A stretch of 64,000 bases of DNA from Trigonopsis variabilis (lineage: Eukaryota > Ascomycota > Trigonopsidomycetes > Trigonopsidales > Trigonopsidaceae). Shown here piece by piece: positions 10,515 through 22,741 of this stretch. Where the stretch lies: positions 1,736,001 to 1,800,000 of the forward strand of contig PPXM03000002.1 in NCBI GenBank assembly GCA_003707065.3, written 5' to 3'. A program made the translations under genes and the position numbers. Numbering within the stretch: the stretch's first letter is position 1; each line of letters opens with the position of its first letter. Under the pieces are notes generated by a model, which was not told where the DNA came from, ran no database searches, and saw only the letters and a program-made list of their open reading frames with translations.

Positions 10515-12233
10515 ATGATTTCTTCAGAAACTAACGGTCCTACGCTCAGAAAACGCTCACTGCTACCTTTCGTCAGCCGGCTCCCTACCTTATCAGACCA
10601 GTATAGAACGTTGAATTCGGCATTTGCATTTAGTCTGTGCGATGACAATGGATGTGACACTGAAACATCTTCAGTAGTGAACATCCAAAATGAAGACCGA
10701 CCCGGCTGTACTAGTCCTGCGCGAGATAGCGCTGGGGTTCCCGATGCGACTGCTTACAATCATATCACGCATAATTCTTCTAGTTACCTGGCCTTTAACG
10801 ATGATGGCAGAATGAAATATGCAGATCTTATTGAAGTTTTCTCGACAATGGTTATATCTCTGCCTAATTTCTCGTCTAATAGTGGATATCCGATTGTGAC
10901 CACCTTAGCAGACTGCCTATCTTGCATGAGAGTACTGAAATTGAAGATTCATAATAAGTATCCGAATGGAAAAGGCCAAACGGTATTAAAGACAACGTCA
11001 ACAAAGACGTACGTCATATCGAAATCAAACAGTTTGAAGCTGATGACTCAAAGCTTGGAAGCTGGGCTCATGATTCAGGCTTCCGATACTACTGGCCGAT
11101 CTCCCTCGACTTTTACGAATGTCATTGGTCCAGAAACTCGGTTAGCGCTCACACATAAAGGCTTTAGAATCATCCGAGGTTTCAGTTCTACCCACCAGAT
11201 CTCGATATTTGAAGCCGAGGCTCTTCGTGCTCCCCGGGCTGTCCTGGGGCTTTTTGAAATAGAAAGATCAACAGATGATGACTCAATCAATCTTTCCGAT
11301 ATGTTAGTTGAGCTACTATTCACTCGCTTCGAATTTTCTTATTCCCGAATGTCTCGAACCTCGGGAGAACATGATACAAAAAGAGAGCACGACATTAAGG
11401 GGGATGCAAAACAGAGTATGTATAGCTCTGGGACAAAAAAAATCTTTTCCGGTCGCCAAATAGTCAATTGGATTTTCTACAACACTAGCGTGCTTAATCT
11501 TTCTGAGGCTTTACAGATTGCCAATAAGTTTCTCGCCCTCGGGTTTATTCAATTTAAAGGCAGAGCTTTAAACTCCATTTTAACTGCTGACAAAGAGCCA
11601 GCTATCGTTGAACCTAAGAAGAGCGTCTTTTACTCTATAACAAAAAAGGGCGAAGCTTCAGTATTACATCGGAGACATTATTTCCTCGCTACTGACCATT
11701 GTTCTTCATCCCTTTGCTCTGACAGTGCAAATTCAGAATTTCACCTCCGTTCGGTATTGAGTGATCCTGTCTCTTCTATATTGTTCAGAGAGCATCTCCA
11801 AGCAAGTGTATGTGAAGACAACTTGATTTTCTACCGAGCAGCGGAGAAATTTGAAATTCTGTATAAAAATACTATGAGTGAGCTATTCCCTGTCTCGATT
11901 GAAGGAGGCGACTGGCACAATAGCGTTTCGCATAGTGCGGTGGAACAAATACTAGGTGAAGCTTATAGGCTGTACAGTCTATTTTTTGCGCCTGGCTCAC
12001 CCTGCGAGCTTAATCTCGGGTACACTGTGAAACAATCTCTGACTAAAGAGATCACATCGAACTCAGAAGACTCCTTAGAATCGATATCCACGAAGATTTC
12101 TAATGTTGCTTCTCTTATACGGCATGCTAGAGATCAGATTTTCCGATTAATGGCGACAGACTCCCTCCCAAAATTCCTCGAGGGCAGAAAAGAATCGCTC
12201 TCGAGGGTTTGTAACCAGAGTGGCGGTGTCTAA
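10515..12233 (+). CDS. SST2: RGS protein with DEP domain (Sst2/FlbA type)
   Basis: Single exon, 572 residues. The N-terminal half carries a diverged DEP-like region (about 95-230) and a clear second DEP domain (about 310-380, with FSGRQIVNWIF and ALQIANKFLALGFIQ). The C-terminal RGS box spans about 411-558 (LRSVLSDPVSSILFREHL ... CEDNLIFY ... IFRLMATDSLPKFLE). Proteins with this order accelerate GTP hydrolysis on heterotrimeric G-alpha subunits; in yeast Sst2 desensitises pheromone signalling, and in filamentous fungi FlbA controls growth versus sporulation. The DEP domains bind the receptor tail at the plasma membrane. An upstream exon cannot be excluded, but the ATG at 10515 gives a typical N-terminus. 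Confidence 0.88.
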   Translation: MISSETNGPTLRKRSLLPFVSRLPTLSDQYRTLNSAFAFSLCDDNGCDTETSSVVNIQNEDRPGCTSPARDSAGVPDATAYNHITHNSSSYLAFNDDGRMKYADLIEVFSTMVISLPNFSSNSGYPIVTTLADCLSCMRVLKLKIHNKYPNGKGQTVLKTTSTKTYVISKSNSLKLMTQSLEAGLMIQASDTTGRSPSTFTNVIGPETRLALTHKGFRIIRGFSSTHQISIFEAEALRAPRAVLGLFEIERSTDDDSINLSDMLVELLFTRFEFSYSRMSRTSGEHDTKREHDIKGDAKQSMYSSGTKKIFSGRQIVNWIFYNTSVLNLSEALQIANKFLALGFIQFKGRALNSILTADKEPAIVEPKKSVFYSITKKGEASVLHRRHYFLATDHCSSSLCSDSANSEFHLRSVLSDPVSSILFREHLQASVCEDNLIFYRAAEKFEILYKNTMSELFPVSIEGGDWHNSVSHSAVEQILGEAYRLYSLFFAPGSPCELNLGYTVKQSLTKEITSNSEDSLESISTKISNVASLIRHARDQIFRLMATDSLPKFLEGRKESLSRVCNQSGGV

Positions 12234-13330
12234 AAGGCTATAAGTGAACTTTGTCTGCTGTCCTCGCTATGAAATAGTAACGAAATAATATCAATGACAT
12301 TTATATTTGACTTGGGCCTATTGAGCACCTTTTCCAAGAATTTTCACTCTCTTTTTAACTGCTTACAGATGTCTGAAGTGAACAGAATAAAGAGTAGTAC
12401 AGTCGCTTAATTGGTTCATTCAGCATGTTCCATCATGTGCCTTGATGGCTCATCGATTCGATTTGGATGGCTCAATCAAATATCGTGGAAATATCGATCA
12501 CTAGGTTTTATTATATCTCTTATCTCTTTGGCTGCTTCAGTTGTTGGTGTCAATCGTGGACGTCAGTAGATTAACTAGTAGGCTTAAAAATGATCTGGGG
12601 ATAGCCAGGCGCTCGACACATACAGTCGGTATACTGGCTAAATTTTGTTAATTCTCTTACTGTCAAGACTAGAATCGTAAGAACTTTGTAGCCACTGATA
12701 TAGATGAAGGTGCTTCTAAGTCTTGATTCTATAACTTGAGAATCAAAAGTCGATATCATATATTAATATGACTATCATCACTCCCACCTGAAACTAATAA
12801 TATTCTGTACTATATTGATGAAAGTCAAATCCATTATCGAATGATCAGATAGCAATTCGATTTTTTTAAGTACTGTAGCTGTCTTTTCCCAAAAAATTAC
12901 TTTCTGAGCTTCTATGGAGCTATGATCATCTTATTTCCGTGTAGTATATTCGAAACGCTCTAAATATCCATTATAGCTAAAATGGAATTGTGTAAAATTC
13001 TTAGATGCGGGCATAAATACAAACGATGATACATTCCTGCTGTCCTTCATTGATTACGATAAGTTACATATAGTCAGTTCTCTGTTCTCTGTCTATGTGA
13101 TGACTGACACTGTCGATCTACATGTCACTTCTTGCTCTAATCTTAATACCTTGCCAGATTTTTTGATGGTGCTGGGGGCTGCTGTTGATTCGTACTGTGG
13201 ACCTCTCGAGATAGAAGTACCCATGATATTTTTCAGCTGCCGCTAATCGACACCTCTGGGATTTGACTATCTAAACGTCTGATCCACTATATACTCAACT
13301 AAGATAATCCTGGCTTCTGTGAATGAATGA
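12234..13330. other. Intergenic, no gene seen
   Basis: About 1.1 kb of AT-rich DNA with frequent stops in all frames. No RNA gene or repeat recognised. Confidence 0.5.
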
Positions 13331-13975
13331 ATGATCACGAAGGTTTACGTACCCTGTGATCATAGCACGACCTTGGACTCTTCGGCCCGACTGATAGGCC
13401 ATAGAAGTGCTTCGTTCTGGCAGCATAGTTTCATTATCGACAATAGGTGGGAAAAAAATATCAATAGTTTAACCGCGAGAGAAAATAAGCGAGATTGTAT
13501 TTCTGACGCTGTTCCCTCTTCACTCTTGAATTCGGTTTCGCATTTTGATTTGAATAATATCCGTGTAACAAGACCCAAATGCAATAAGTTTTCTCTAGAC
13601 CGTGGCATTATAAGTGCGTCTAAACTCTATCGAGATATATCAGGAAATTTATTGACTGAGTTTGCACTTTTAGTAACCCAGGTAAATAAGTGGCAAATGT
13701 GTTTTATTATAATACAGGAGCAATCTCCTATAACGGAGAATGAAAGGTGGGCTTCCTTTCTGGAACTCGTGATTGAGGGAAAACTTGGGTGGACGATTGT
13801 TCTAAGTAGCAGAGGGCGAATTTCGAAGATCTACACCTTTTTTGGTCAGTCCTTGGATGTCTTCTGTTTTTATCTATCAATTTTTGACCGTTCATTGGTA
13901 AAATTTGCTCTTTTTGATATGGATGAAAAGCCCCTTTTATGGGCCGAAAGCAACAGAGGCGCAGCAGCACTCTAG
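13331..13975 (+). CDS. Orphan ORF, unknown protein
   Basis: 214 codons open from ATG. I recognise no domain, and there is no signal peptide. The frame contains a possible 36-nt intron (13682-13717, GTAAAT...ACAG) whose length is a multiple of three and which has no stop, so both spliced and unspliced forms stay open. This is long for chance in AT-rich DNA, but the composition is not obviously coding. It lies between the RGS gene and the 3' end of DUR1,2, converging on the latter. It may be a real lineage-specific gene, a decayed gene or chance. Confidence 0.35.
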   Translation: MITKVYVPCDHSTTLDSSARLIGHRSASFWQHSFIIDNRWEKNINSLTARENKRDCISDAVPSSLLNSVSHFDLNNIRVTRPKCNKFSLDRGIISASKLYRDISGNLLTEFALLVTQVNKWQMCFIIIQEQSPITENERWASFLELVIEGKLGWTIVLSSRGRISKIYTFFGQSLDVFCFYLSIFDRSLVKFALFDMDEKPLLWAESNRGAAAL

Positions 13976-14144
13976 TGTTATCTTAGTTGAAGCTTATGGT
14001 ATATCTTTCTTAGGCACTGCAAATTTTGCTTCTTGTTGTTTACCTTATGTGCAAGTCGACGGAATAAGACGGGCTGACTTGGAGAAAAATAATTGAAGAC
14101 AAGCACGTTGAAATAGAATTCGTATACCTAGATAACAAAACACA

Positions 14145-17100
14145 TTATTCCTCAAGATAAAGCAAACATTCGCCTGCCTCGACAAAATCTCCTTGCCTAT
14201 TACAGATCTTTAGGACTTTTCCTTTAGACGTTGAATTCACCACCATCTCTGTCTTCATAGCTTCAATCACAACAAGGCCTTGACCTGGAGTAACCTCATC
14301 ACCGACGTTCACAAGAAGTTTCCAAAGCCGTCCGGAAAAATCACCATAGACAGGAATAGCAGATTCGGGAACTTCTTCCTCTTTCACCAAGGGCGTGTGG
14401 TCCTGGACATTTGCGACTTGAATCATTTTCGACATCTCCTCTGTTCCTTCTAGTAGATGAGACCGGTATTCATCAATAGATTCTTTGTGTTCGTCAAGCC
14501 AGTCCTTGTAAGTCTTATAATCGAACTCTTCTGAAGTTATATCTATGTCAAACCGTCCGTTCAATGCCTGTTCCTTAAATCGCTCGAGATCACCTTCAGA
14601 GACAGGATAAAATTCAACGATATCAAACACATTTAGAAGCCATGGCCGCTTTTGCTTTCCTAATGAAAGCTTGTCCCAGATAGGGATCGTCCGGCCCACC
14701 AGTTGGTAGCCTCCTGGAGACTCCATAGCATATATGCACATATACATTCCGCCAAGTCCAACTGTACCATTAGGCGTGAAAGTACGAGAGGGATTGTATT
14801 TCGTGCCGACCAGTCTTTGTCGGGGATCTAAGGGAACAGCACAAGGCGCTCCAAGGAAAACATCGCCCAAACCTAGGACCATAAATTTAGCGGAGTACAT
14901 CAAGTCACGGACCTCACTCCTATTCTTGAGGTGATTGATTTTAGTCAGGAAATCGACATTGTTAGGAAGCCACGGAGCAGAGGATCTGATGGTCTCCTTA
15001 TACCGCTCGACAGCAGCAAGCGTCTCGGCATCCTCAAAGACCATTGGCAATTTTATAATTCGAGAGTTGACTTTCCAATATTCCTCAGGAGCGAGATGGG
15101 TTTCCAGATCAGACATTTTTTTGATAAGCTCAGATTGAGAAATTTGAGAACCATCAAAAGTGACAAGAACAGAACGAACACCTGGTGAAAGCTCAAGCAC
15201 TCCTCTGATTTTATATATGTTCTCGGAGATTAGATGAATTCTATAGTTCAAGTTTATCTCAAAGACATTGTCACCATATTCAATCAGGACGTATCTATCA
15301 CCAGATTGTCGGTAAACAACTTTCGGCGATGTTGTAGAAGCAGGAAGGCTGAACAAAATTGGCGACTCCATAGATGTACCCTTCAAAGAAGGTATAGTGC
15401 CCGAATTCTAGACGTTAGACTGACATGATGATACAAGCACCACTTACCGTTTCAATTATCTCATCCTGCGCGCTTTTCAATTCTATCGCCTCGTCGTAGC
15501 TGATTAATCTGAATTGAATCAAATCACCAGGCTTAACTTGACCAATTTTCCACATTTCCGCTTCGACGACAGTAAATGGACAAACAAAACCTCCTAGACT
15601 TGGGCCATCGCAGGTCAAGATAACAGGCTCATCACCAGTGAAGTTTATAGCTCCCAAAGAATAGACATAGTCGTGAGCATTAGAAGGATGCAAACCAGCT
15701 TCTCCGCCGTTTTCTCTGACCCACTTTGGTTTAGGGCCAATTAAACGCACTCCAAAGCGATTTGAGTTGTAATGGACTTTCCAAGGAGTGTTCAGTAGTT
15801 CATAGATACTTTCCTTCTTGAAGAAATCAGGAAATGTATGAGGACCGGCGAGAACACCAACTTCCCACCTCGAACTGAAATTTGGAATCAATGAAGTCGC
15901 AGTAGGCTCAGGTGATAGAGACGGCTTAGGTAACTTTTCTGAGCATGAACCAAGAAAGAGAACATCACCAAAACGTAAAGTACGTCCGTTATATCCACCC
16001 ATGTTACCCAAAGCGAATGTAGATCGGCTTCCTAGATATTCAGGAACATCTATGCCACTCCTAATAGCGATATATGCACGGCATCCATTTATTAGTTTTC
16101 CAATGACCAGCTTTTGGCCTGCTTTAGCAACTATAGGCTTCCACATTTCAATCGGTTCGTCAGCAAGTGTAGCATTACATAGCCCTCCTGTAAGAGTAAA
16201 AATCACATCACAGTGAAATAAAATGGAAGGCCCTATGAGCGTACATTCAATAGCCGGCGCTCGAGGATCATTTCCGACAATACGGTTAGCAATCCTGAAG
16301 GAATAGTCATCCATTGGGCCGGAAGGGGGCACACCGTTTCTCCATAAGTTAACGCGACCTGGGTAGTCTTGCACTGTAGTGTAGCTTCCAGGTGCAGTAA
16401 CCTCTATCGCATGAGGGACGTAATTATAAGAATCAAGAAGCTTAGTAAACATTTTAGCAGTCACAAAAGGTTCAGAGGAGGCAATTGATTTTAAATAATC
16501 AATATTTGTGGTTACACCATAGATAGAAGTCTCATTCAAAGCAGTAAGCAAGCGCTGGATGGCGTCCTTTCGGTCGCGCCCGTGGACAATCACTTTGGCC
16601 AAAAGAGGATCAAAGTTCGCAGAAACCTCAATGCCTTTATGAATCCACGAGTCAGTTCGGCAATCTTTAGCAAACTGAACATCAGTAAGGAGTCCTGGTG
16701 AAGGGATAAAGTCTTTAACAGGATTTTCCGCGTAAACTCTAGCTTCGATAGCCCATCCTTTGGGAGTAGGTTTCTTGGAAAAATCAGGAGGTATATCAGC
16801 TGCAATAAAAAGCATCCATTCGACAAGGTCCAAACCAGTAACACACTCTGTGACGGGATGCTCAACCTGTAAGCGAGCATTGACTTCCAAGAAATAAAAC
16901 TCTTGGCGCTTGGGATCGTAAATAAACTCAACCGTTCCAGCATTCTTATACTTCATAGTTCTAATGAGCATTTCAGCAGAACTGTGAATATCTTGTCGAA
17001 CATTTTCTGGAAGATCAGGAGCTGGGGTCTCCTCAATGACTTTTTGATTTCGGCGTTGGAGTGAGCAGTCTCTTTCGCCAAGACTGATTCCGTTACCCTT

Positions 17101-19626
17101 GCCATCTCCAAATACTTGAACCTCGACATGTCTGGCACCTTCAACAAATCTCTCAAGAAAGACTCCGCTATCATTGAAGTAAGACTGTCCCAGGCGGCGC
17201 ACAGAATCGAAGGCCTTTTCGAGCTCTTCTTTATTATCACATTTTTGAAGACCAATACCACCTCCACCTGCAGTGCTCTTCACCATTAAAGGATAGCCAA
17301 TTTTCTCTGCATGAGCCACAGCAACCTCAAGGGAATCAATCAGCCCAGTACCAGGAGTAAGGGGAACACCAGCTTTACTAGCGATCTCTCGGGCTGAGTG
17401 TTTTAAACCCAATGATCTTATAGACTCACTTGAAGGGCCGACAAAGATTACACCCGCATCTTCACAAGCTGATGCAAAATCTGCGTTTTCAGACAGAAAG
17501 CCGTAACCAGGTATGATAGCTTCAGCTTGCGTTTTTCTCGCAGCTTCAAGTATTTTATCAATGGAAAGGTATGTCTCTGCCACTGACTCACCCTCCAACA
17601 AGACAGATTCATCAGCACTTGAAACATGCTCCGAGTATTTATCATGTGTTGAATATATAGCAACACTTTTAATATTCAACTTTTTAAGTGTCTTTATTAT
17701 TCTGACGGCAATTTCTCCTCGATTTGCAACTAAGACGGTATTAAAAGGTTTGTTGCTTTTGTGTCGGATATAATTTTTCCAGCCGCCAAATCTAGTCACT
17801 TCCTTAGCACTAGTATATCCATATTCCTCGCAGACAAATCCTTTAACAATTGAGCCATCTTTCAGTTCGACGGAACCTATGGCCAGTGGTGGAGGTACAA
17901 ACGAAACAAAAATTCCAAATTCACTCACAGGCACTTTCCATATTTCGACTTCGATCTCACTTCCTTTTTCGTCCGCTAGAACTTTTCTTAAGCCTGGTTT
18001 ATCAATCGGCGCACTAGCAAGATCAAATAATTGATATTTAGCGGAAGTAAGGGTCTTCTTTTCATAGATGGCATCAACATAATTGAGTTGCCAGTTGAGA
18101 GGAAGTCCAGACAAGTGCGCTCCCACTACAGCCACATATTCAAAAGAAGAGACCTTGATAGACGGTCCCAAATCAGAGATATTGTCAGACTTCGTATCAG
18201 CATGTCGTGAAAGAGCACCTAGCCGTCGGCCAGGTAGACAAAATTTGCTAGCAATGTCTAGAAGTGCATAATCATCAAATTTTCGACCGATAAGAGTAAT
18301 GCCGAAAGGAACACCATCGGGTCTAAAATCGAAAGGAATAGCAAGAGCAGAAAGATCAGCAAGATTAACGAAATTGGTGTAAGTTCCTTGATATGAATTG
18401 ACCTTTACAGGCTCCTTTGCAATATCTTCGAAAGTAGGGCAGAGAGGAGCAGTAGGTACCACAAAGCCGTCAAAGTCTTTGAATTTCATCTCTATCTGGC
18501 GGAGAATATCGCGGCGTAGATATTCATAATGAAAACAGTCCGCTGCACTAAACTTTCGAGCTTGCAAAATGATGCCTTTGACTACCGGATCAATGGCGTC
18601 TTCATCATTCTCATGATCCGCTAGGAAATCCTTAATTGCCTCGTATCGCTCAGCAACCCAAGGCCCTTCATAAAGGCAGGCAGCCAACTTGTAGAGAATG
18701 GAGAAATCTGATGGGACGACTTCTACTCCTATGCTTCGCAGTCTATCTAAAGCCTTATCAAATAGAGCTGGGTTTTCTGTTTCTCCGAACCAAAGGGGCT
18801 TGTCAGGTACAGCGAGGCGAGGCTTTTTACCATAAGACTGCGTCATAATGCGAGGCAATCGTCGAGAATACGAATCGGTCTCATCGTATTGTGCCGCAAC
18901 AGAAAACAAGAGATCAGCATCATGAACATCAAGACTAAACAAGGAGACGCAATCAAGCGAGTGACAAGCAGGAACAACGCCTGATAAGCTAAAGGCTCCA
19001 CGAGTCGGTTTAAGACCGATAAGATTATTTAATGAAGCGGGAACTCTACCAGATCCAGCAGTATCAGTTCCAAGAGAAAAAGGAACTAGACCACGAGCTA
19101 CAACTGACGCTGATCCAGCAGAAGATCCACCAGAAACGTGTTTATCAGAAAAAGCACAAGCTGTCTTGCCATAGGGAGAACGTGTTCCAACCAGCCCAGT
19201 AGCGAATTGGTCCAGATTGGTTTTGCCCATAACGATCGCGCCTTGTTCTTTGAGAAGACGAACAATTGTAGCATCTTTCTCAGGATAGTATAAAAATTTG
19301 GGACACGCTGCAGTAGTAGGAAAAGAGTCAACATCAATATTATCTTTCACTCCGAAGGGAACACCATAAAGGAGCAGATCCTGAAGAGATTAGCATTCAT
19401 CGCAGTAGCAAATCTTTGCGGCACAGCTTACTTTTGGATTCTTGATCCGTTGTAGATCATCCCATTGTTTTTCAATCTTTTCTTTTGACGCGATCGTAAT
19501 CCAAGCTGGATCTTTGTCACTTAGTTCATCGAGCAATTGTAATAGATTATCGAGACCCTTATCAGAGCTTACATCTCTTTGGAGATCTCTCCACTCAATA
19601 ACGCTCAGACCTAGGAATTCGCTCAT
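14145..19626 (-). CDS. DUR1,2: Urea amidolyase (urea carboxylase + allophanate hydrolase)
   Basis: Cytosolic, biotin-dependent. It carboxylates urea to allophanate with ATP and then hydrolyses allophanate to ammonia and CO2. Three exons read 19626-19432, 19380-15448 and 15407-14145; introns 19381-19431 (51 nt) and 15408-15447 (40 nt), both phase 0; 1796 residues, close to the usual ~1830. Order of domains: amidase fold (about 30-470) with Lys77, cis-Ser151 in the GGSSAGS motif and nucleophile Ser175 in DTAGSGR; allophanate hydrolase C-terminal domain (about 475-600); biotin carboxylase (about 610-1060, starting VLVANRGEIAVR, with a GGGGIG ATP-grasp loop); KipA- and KipI-like carboxyltransferase domains (about 1070-1600); biotinyl domain with EAMKTE, biotin on Lys1761. 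All key residues are present, so the enzyme should be active. The promoter holds a GATAAG cluster (separate entry), as expected for nitrogen catabolite control. Confidence 0.96.
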
Positions 19627-20978
19627 TGAAACTCCTAAGTAGCAAGAGATTTACAACGTCCAAGAGGATTGTACAGTTATAAAGATTCTGCAATACTTCT
19701 TTTGCCTTTTGTCCCAACTAAAAAATATGCCCGCGGGTGCTCACGGGCATAGCCGAGCGCCAGCGATAAGCCGTTACCCGGAATTTGATTAAAAATCCAC
19801 TAATCCTTATCAACGAATGATTCTCCCAGGAGAAACTTATATGATTTCTCGATCAGAAAGCGTTCTACATGATAATTTATTTATTAGGCATCCTGGCTTA
19901 TCAATCTGGAGAAAAGAAAAGAAAGATGATCTCCTTCGGATGGGAAAAATGTCTAGCATTTAACCCAACTCTCTTCCAATTCCAAAAATAAAGATCATTG
20001 CAGAAAACTATTTCTTTAATACAACAAAGATGCCCTTCTTCCGGATGATTCAGTCATCCTAAATTTGCGTTACATCTGAGAGATAAGGATAAGGCTCACT
20101 TTAGACAAAAGACTTCGGCGCTCCAGGACATCTCGGGCATCTCCGATCTTCGATCTCCGAGGCCCACACAGAATCTTTCTTAAGTCGGCTGAAAATATTC
20201 TACGTATTAGTATATTATTTTGTTCTCAGTTAAGTATTGTGTGTGCAGGGCTCAAGTGCAATATATGTGAGATCTACGGCAGCTGCCATTGAAGAACAAG
20301 GCCATGACGTTGCAAGTTCAGTTTAATAATTTAAGACTAGGCCTGTCCAGTATTGCAGATTCGATGGCCATACGACTGGTCTAATAAATTTTTTCATTCT
20401 CTTTGTAGGACTCTTTTTCATAGGAAAGTTGGCCATTCCGATTCATCCCCCTCCAATTCATGCTATTTAATGATTCTGCTCTTTATCAGGAGATGGTCAA
20501 TCGGAACTTGCTGCAGGTTGTTCTGACTGCTGGTTAAAATTGCACAGAAGAAAAGCTAGAGACTAATTCGCCTTTGACGTCACATATATGGCTCTCGTTA
20601 GTATTAAATAAGCTGAATGATAGTTATCTGGGTAATTGCCAATCGTGACATTCTTCCTCTAGCACATTGTGAGTAGTAGAGTTAAAGTCGAGATGAAATA
20701 TGTGAATAAAGAAGGATAGACGACTACTCATTTAGACCAATCGAAAGCGTATCCAGATATATTAGAATTATTTCGTTTAGGTTATGATATTATTTTCATT
20801 GTCGATATAAATAAGACTCTCGCCCCTCGGAAGTAGGAACAGTGCAATACTTAGTCACTCACTGTGCGCCTCTGCGCTGAAGCCGCGAACTCCCAATCGG
20901 CGCCACTTACGACATCGACTTCCCTCGCGAACATACTCACTCGTTCTTTCTCTTCCTTTGTGCCTTTCGTTTTCTTTA
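19627..20978. other. Divergent intergenic region DUR1,2 / APE1
   Basis: 1.35 kb between two divergent start codons. The DUR1,2-proximal third carries the GATA cluster. The APE1-proximal 150 bp is pyrimidine-rich, typical of fungal promoters. No gene seen. Confidence 0.6.
19765..20093. promoter_or_regulatory. GATA-factor site cluster upstream of DUR1,2
   Basis: Five exact GATAAG hexamers: 19765-19770 (+), 19806-19811 (-), 19897-19902 (-), 20082-20087 (+) and 20088-20093 (+), the last two directly adjacent; a weaker GATAAT lies at 19871. About 0.2 would be expected by chance in this length. They sit 139-467 bp before the DUR1,2 start. GATAAG is the binding site of Gln3/Gat1/AreA nitrogen regulators. 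A 10-of-12 match to the yeast allantoin-pathway induction element (GAAAATTGCGTT) is at 20060-20071. Confidence 0.75.
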
Positions 20979-22537
20979 ATGGCAGTGAAGCTTGCAAACA
21001 AGATGGATAATGCATTCTCCAGATTCGGGTCCGATGATATCGCTTTTAAGGATACACAGGCCTATATAGACTTTACAAATTCCTGTCCTACTACCTACCA
21101 TGTTGTCGAGTATTTTTACAGAGACTTGGTAGAGAACGGTAATTGATAAGAGAGTAATATATCTGACTTTTAGGTTTTGAATTTTTGCCTGAGCGTGACA
21201 ATTGGAATGATAAGATCGCCCCTGGTGGCAAATACTTTACAACACGTAATGGTTCTTCGCTTGTTGCTTTTGTCGTTAGTAAAGATTACCAGCCTGGAAA
21301 TGGCTTTGGGGTGATTGGGTCACATATAGATGCTCTCACTGCGAAACGTAAGTAATGGTACCGAAGACCTACTAATACTAGTGAAACCGATATCCAAGAA
21401 AGAACCTGTGGAAGGTTATACAATGCTTGCCATTGCGAACTATGCTGGAGCTCTTAACATGACATGGTGGGATCAGGATCTTGCTCTTGCCGGACGTGTT
21501 CTCATTCGAGACAAAGAAGGTAATATAGAGACTCGTTTGCTCCATATTAAAGAGCCAATTGGTAAGATTCCTACCTTGGCTCCTCATTTTGGTGCTGCTT
21601 CAAAGGGCCCTTTCAATCTTGAAACTCAGATGGTTCCTATCATTGGGTTAGAATCCTCTTCGCCGTCTACAGAAGAAGACCTGCCTCTCGTGAAAAAGCA
21701 TTCGATAAAGCTATTGAACAGGGTGGCACGTGAGCTGGACGTTCCTATTGAAGACTTGGTAAATCTTGAACTGGAGCTCGTCAATGCCCATCCGGCCTCA
21801 TTCGGTGGGCTTGAAAAGGACTTCCTCTTTGCCCCAAGAATCGATGATCGAATATGTTCTTTCACTGCCATTAAAAGTCTTATTTCTAGTGACCACGATG
21901 ATAGCACTGGTGTCAACGTCGTCGCCTTGTTTGATAACGAAGAGATCGGCAGCCTTTCTCGCCAAGGTGCTCGGGGAGGCATCCTGGAAAGCGTTATATC
22001 AAGAACTGTGGATGCCATAGGAAATGGGGTAACTCTCGGACAGACTTATGCGAACTCATTCATCATTTCAGCGGATGTAAATCACGCTGTGAATCCTAAC
22101 GTGAGTTATGTATAGTTGCGATTTAACTTTTAGTTTACAAATGTATATTTGGAAAACCATAAGCCTCATCTTAACGTTGGTCTCGTCGTCGCTTGCGACA
22201 CAGACGAGAGGATGACTTCTAATGCAGTCAGCATATCCTTTGCGGAAGAGATTGCTCGTTTATCCGGCTCGACTCTTCAGTGTAAGTAACTTTAGTACTC
22301 CCAAACTAATCTTAAGTTTTCCATATTAGGAACGGCGAGCCTTCAGGAGGGACAATTGGTCCGTATCTGTCATCTTCTACGGGAATGCGATCCATCGACA
22401 TGGGTATTCCTCAGCTAGCCATGCATTCCATTCGTGCTACTACCGGAAGTAAGGATATTTATCTGGCAAAGAAATTCTTCCAGAGTTTTTTCGAGAACTG
22501 GTCCGCGATTGACGAAGATTTCAGGGAACTTTACTGA
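20979..22537 (+). CDS. APE1: Vacuolar aminopeptidase I-like (M18)
   Basis: Zinc aminopeptidase of the M18 family. Five exons: 20979-21138, 21174-21347, 21382-22100, 22134-22281, 22317-22537; introns 33-35 nt; 473 residues. Metal and active-site motifs are present: GSHIDAL, APRIDDR, FDNEEIGS, SADVNHA and MHSIRA. Sequence details (LKPISKKEPVEGY, FFHIRNGEPSGGTIGP, ATTGSKD) resemble S. cerevisiae Ape1/Lap4 more than the cytosolic aspartyl aminopeptidase Ape4. The last intron uses an AAG acceptor at 22314-22316; the TTAG at 22326-22329 would introduce a stop, while AAG restores the conserved strand. The ATG at 20979 leaves only about 25 residues before the domain, so the ~45-residue Cvt propeptide of yeast Ape1 is absent or replaced by a short VKLANKMDNAF helix. 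Targeting to the vacuole is therefore uncertain. Confidence 0.9.
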
Positions 22538-22741
22538 ATGGGCTAGTGACTCAATATCATGGTGAAGCAAGGATATTTTGTAGCATTTTTCAAATTCTCT
22601 TGCTTGTACTCATGGACATCTTATAGTTAATCGGATAGTTATCGAACCAGTAATCGTAGAATGCGTTGTCATTACTCGTTGCAGTCCCCAGATCACACCC
22701 TCCCTGTTAACTCCTGCGCACGGATAAATCTTAACAAAAGA

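Noticed and set aside
10213-10518. 101-codon ORF before the RGS gene
   Set aside because: Its middle is an AAT microsatellite (poly-Asn) and it has no domain.
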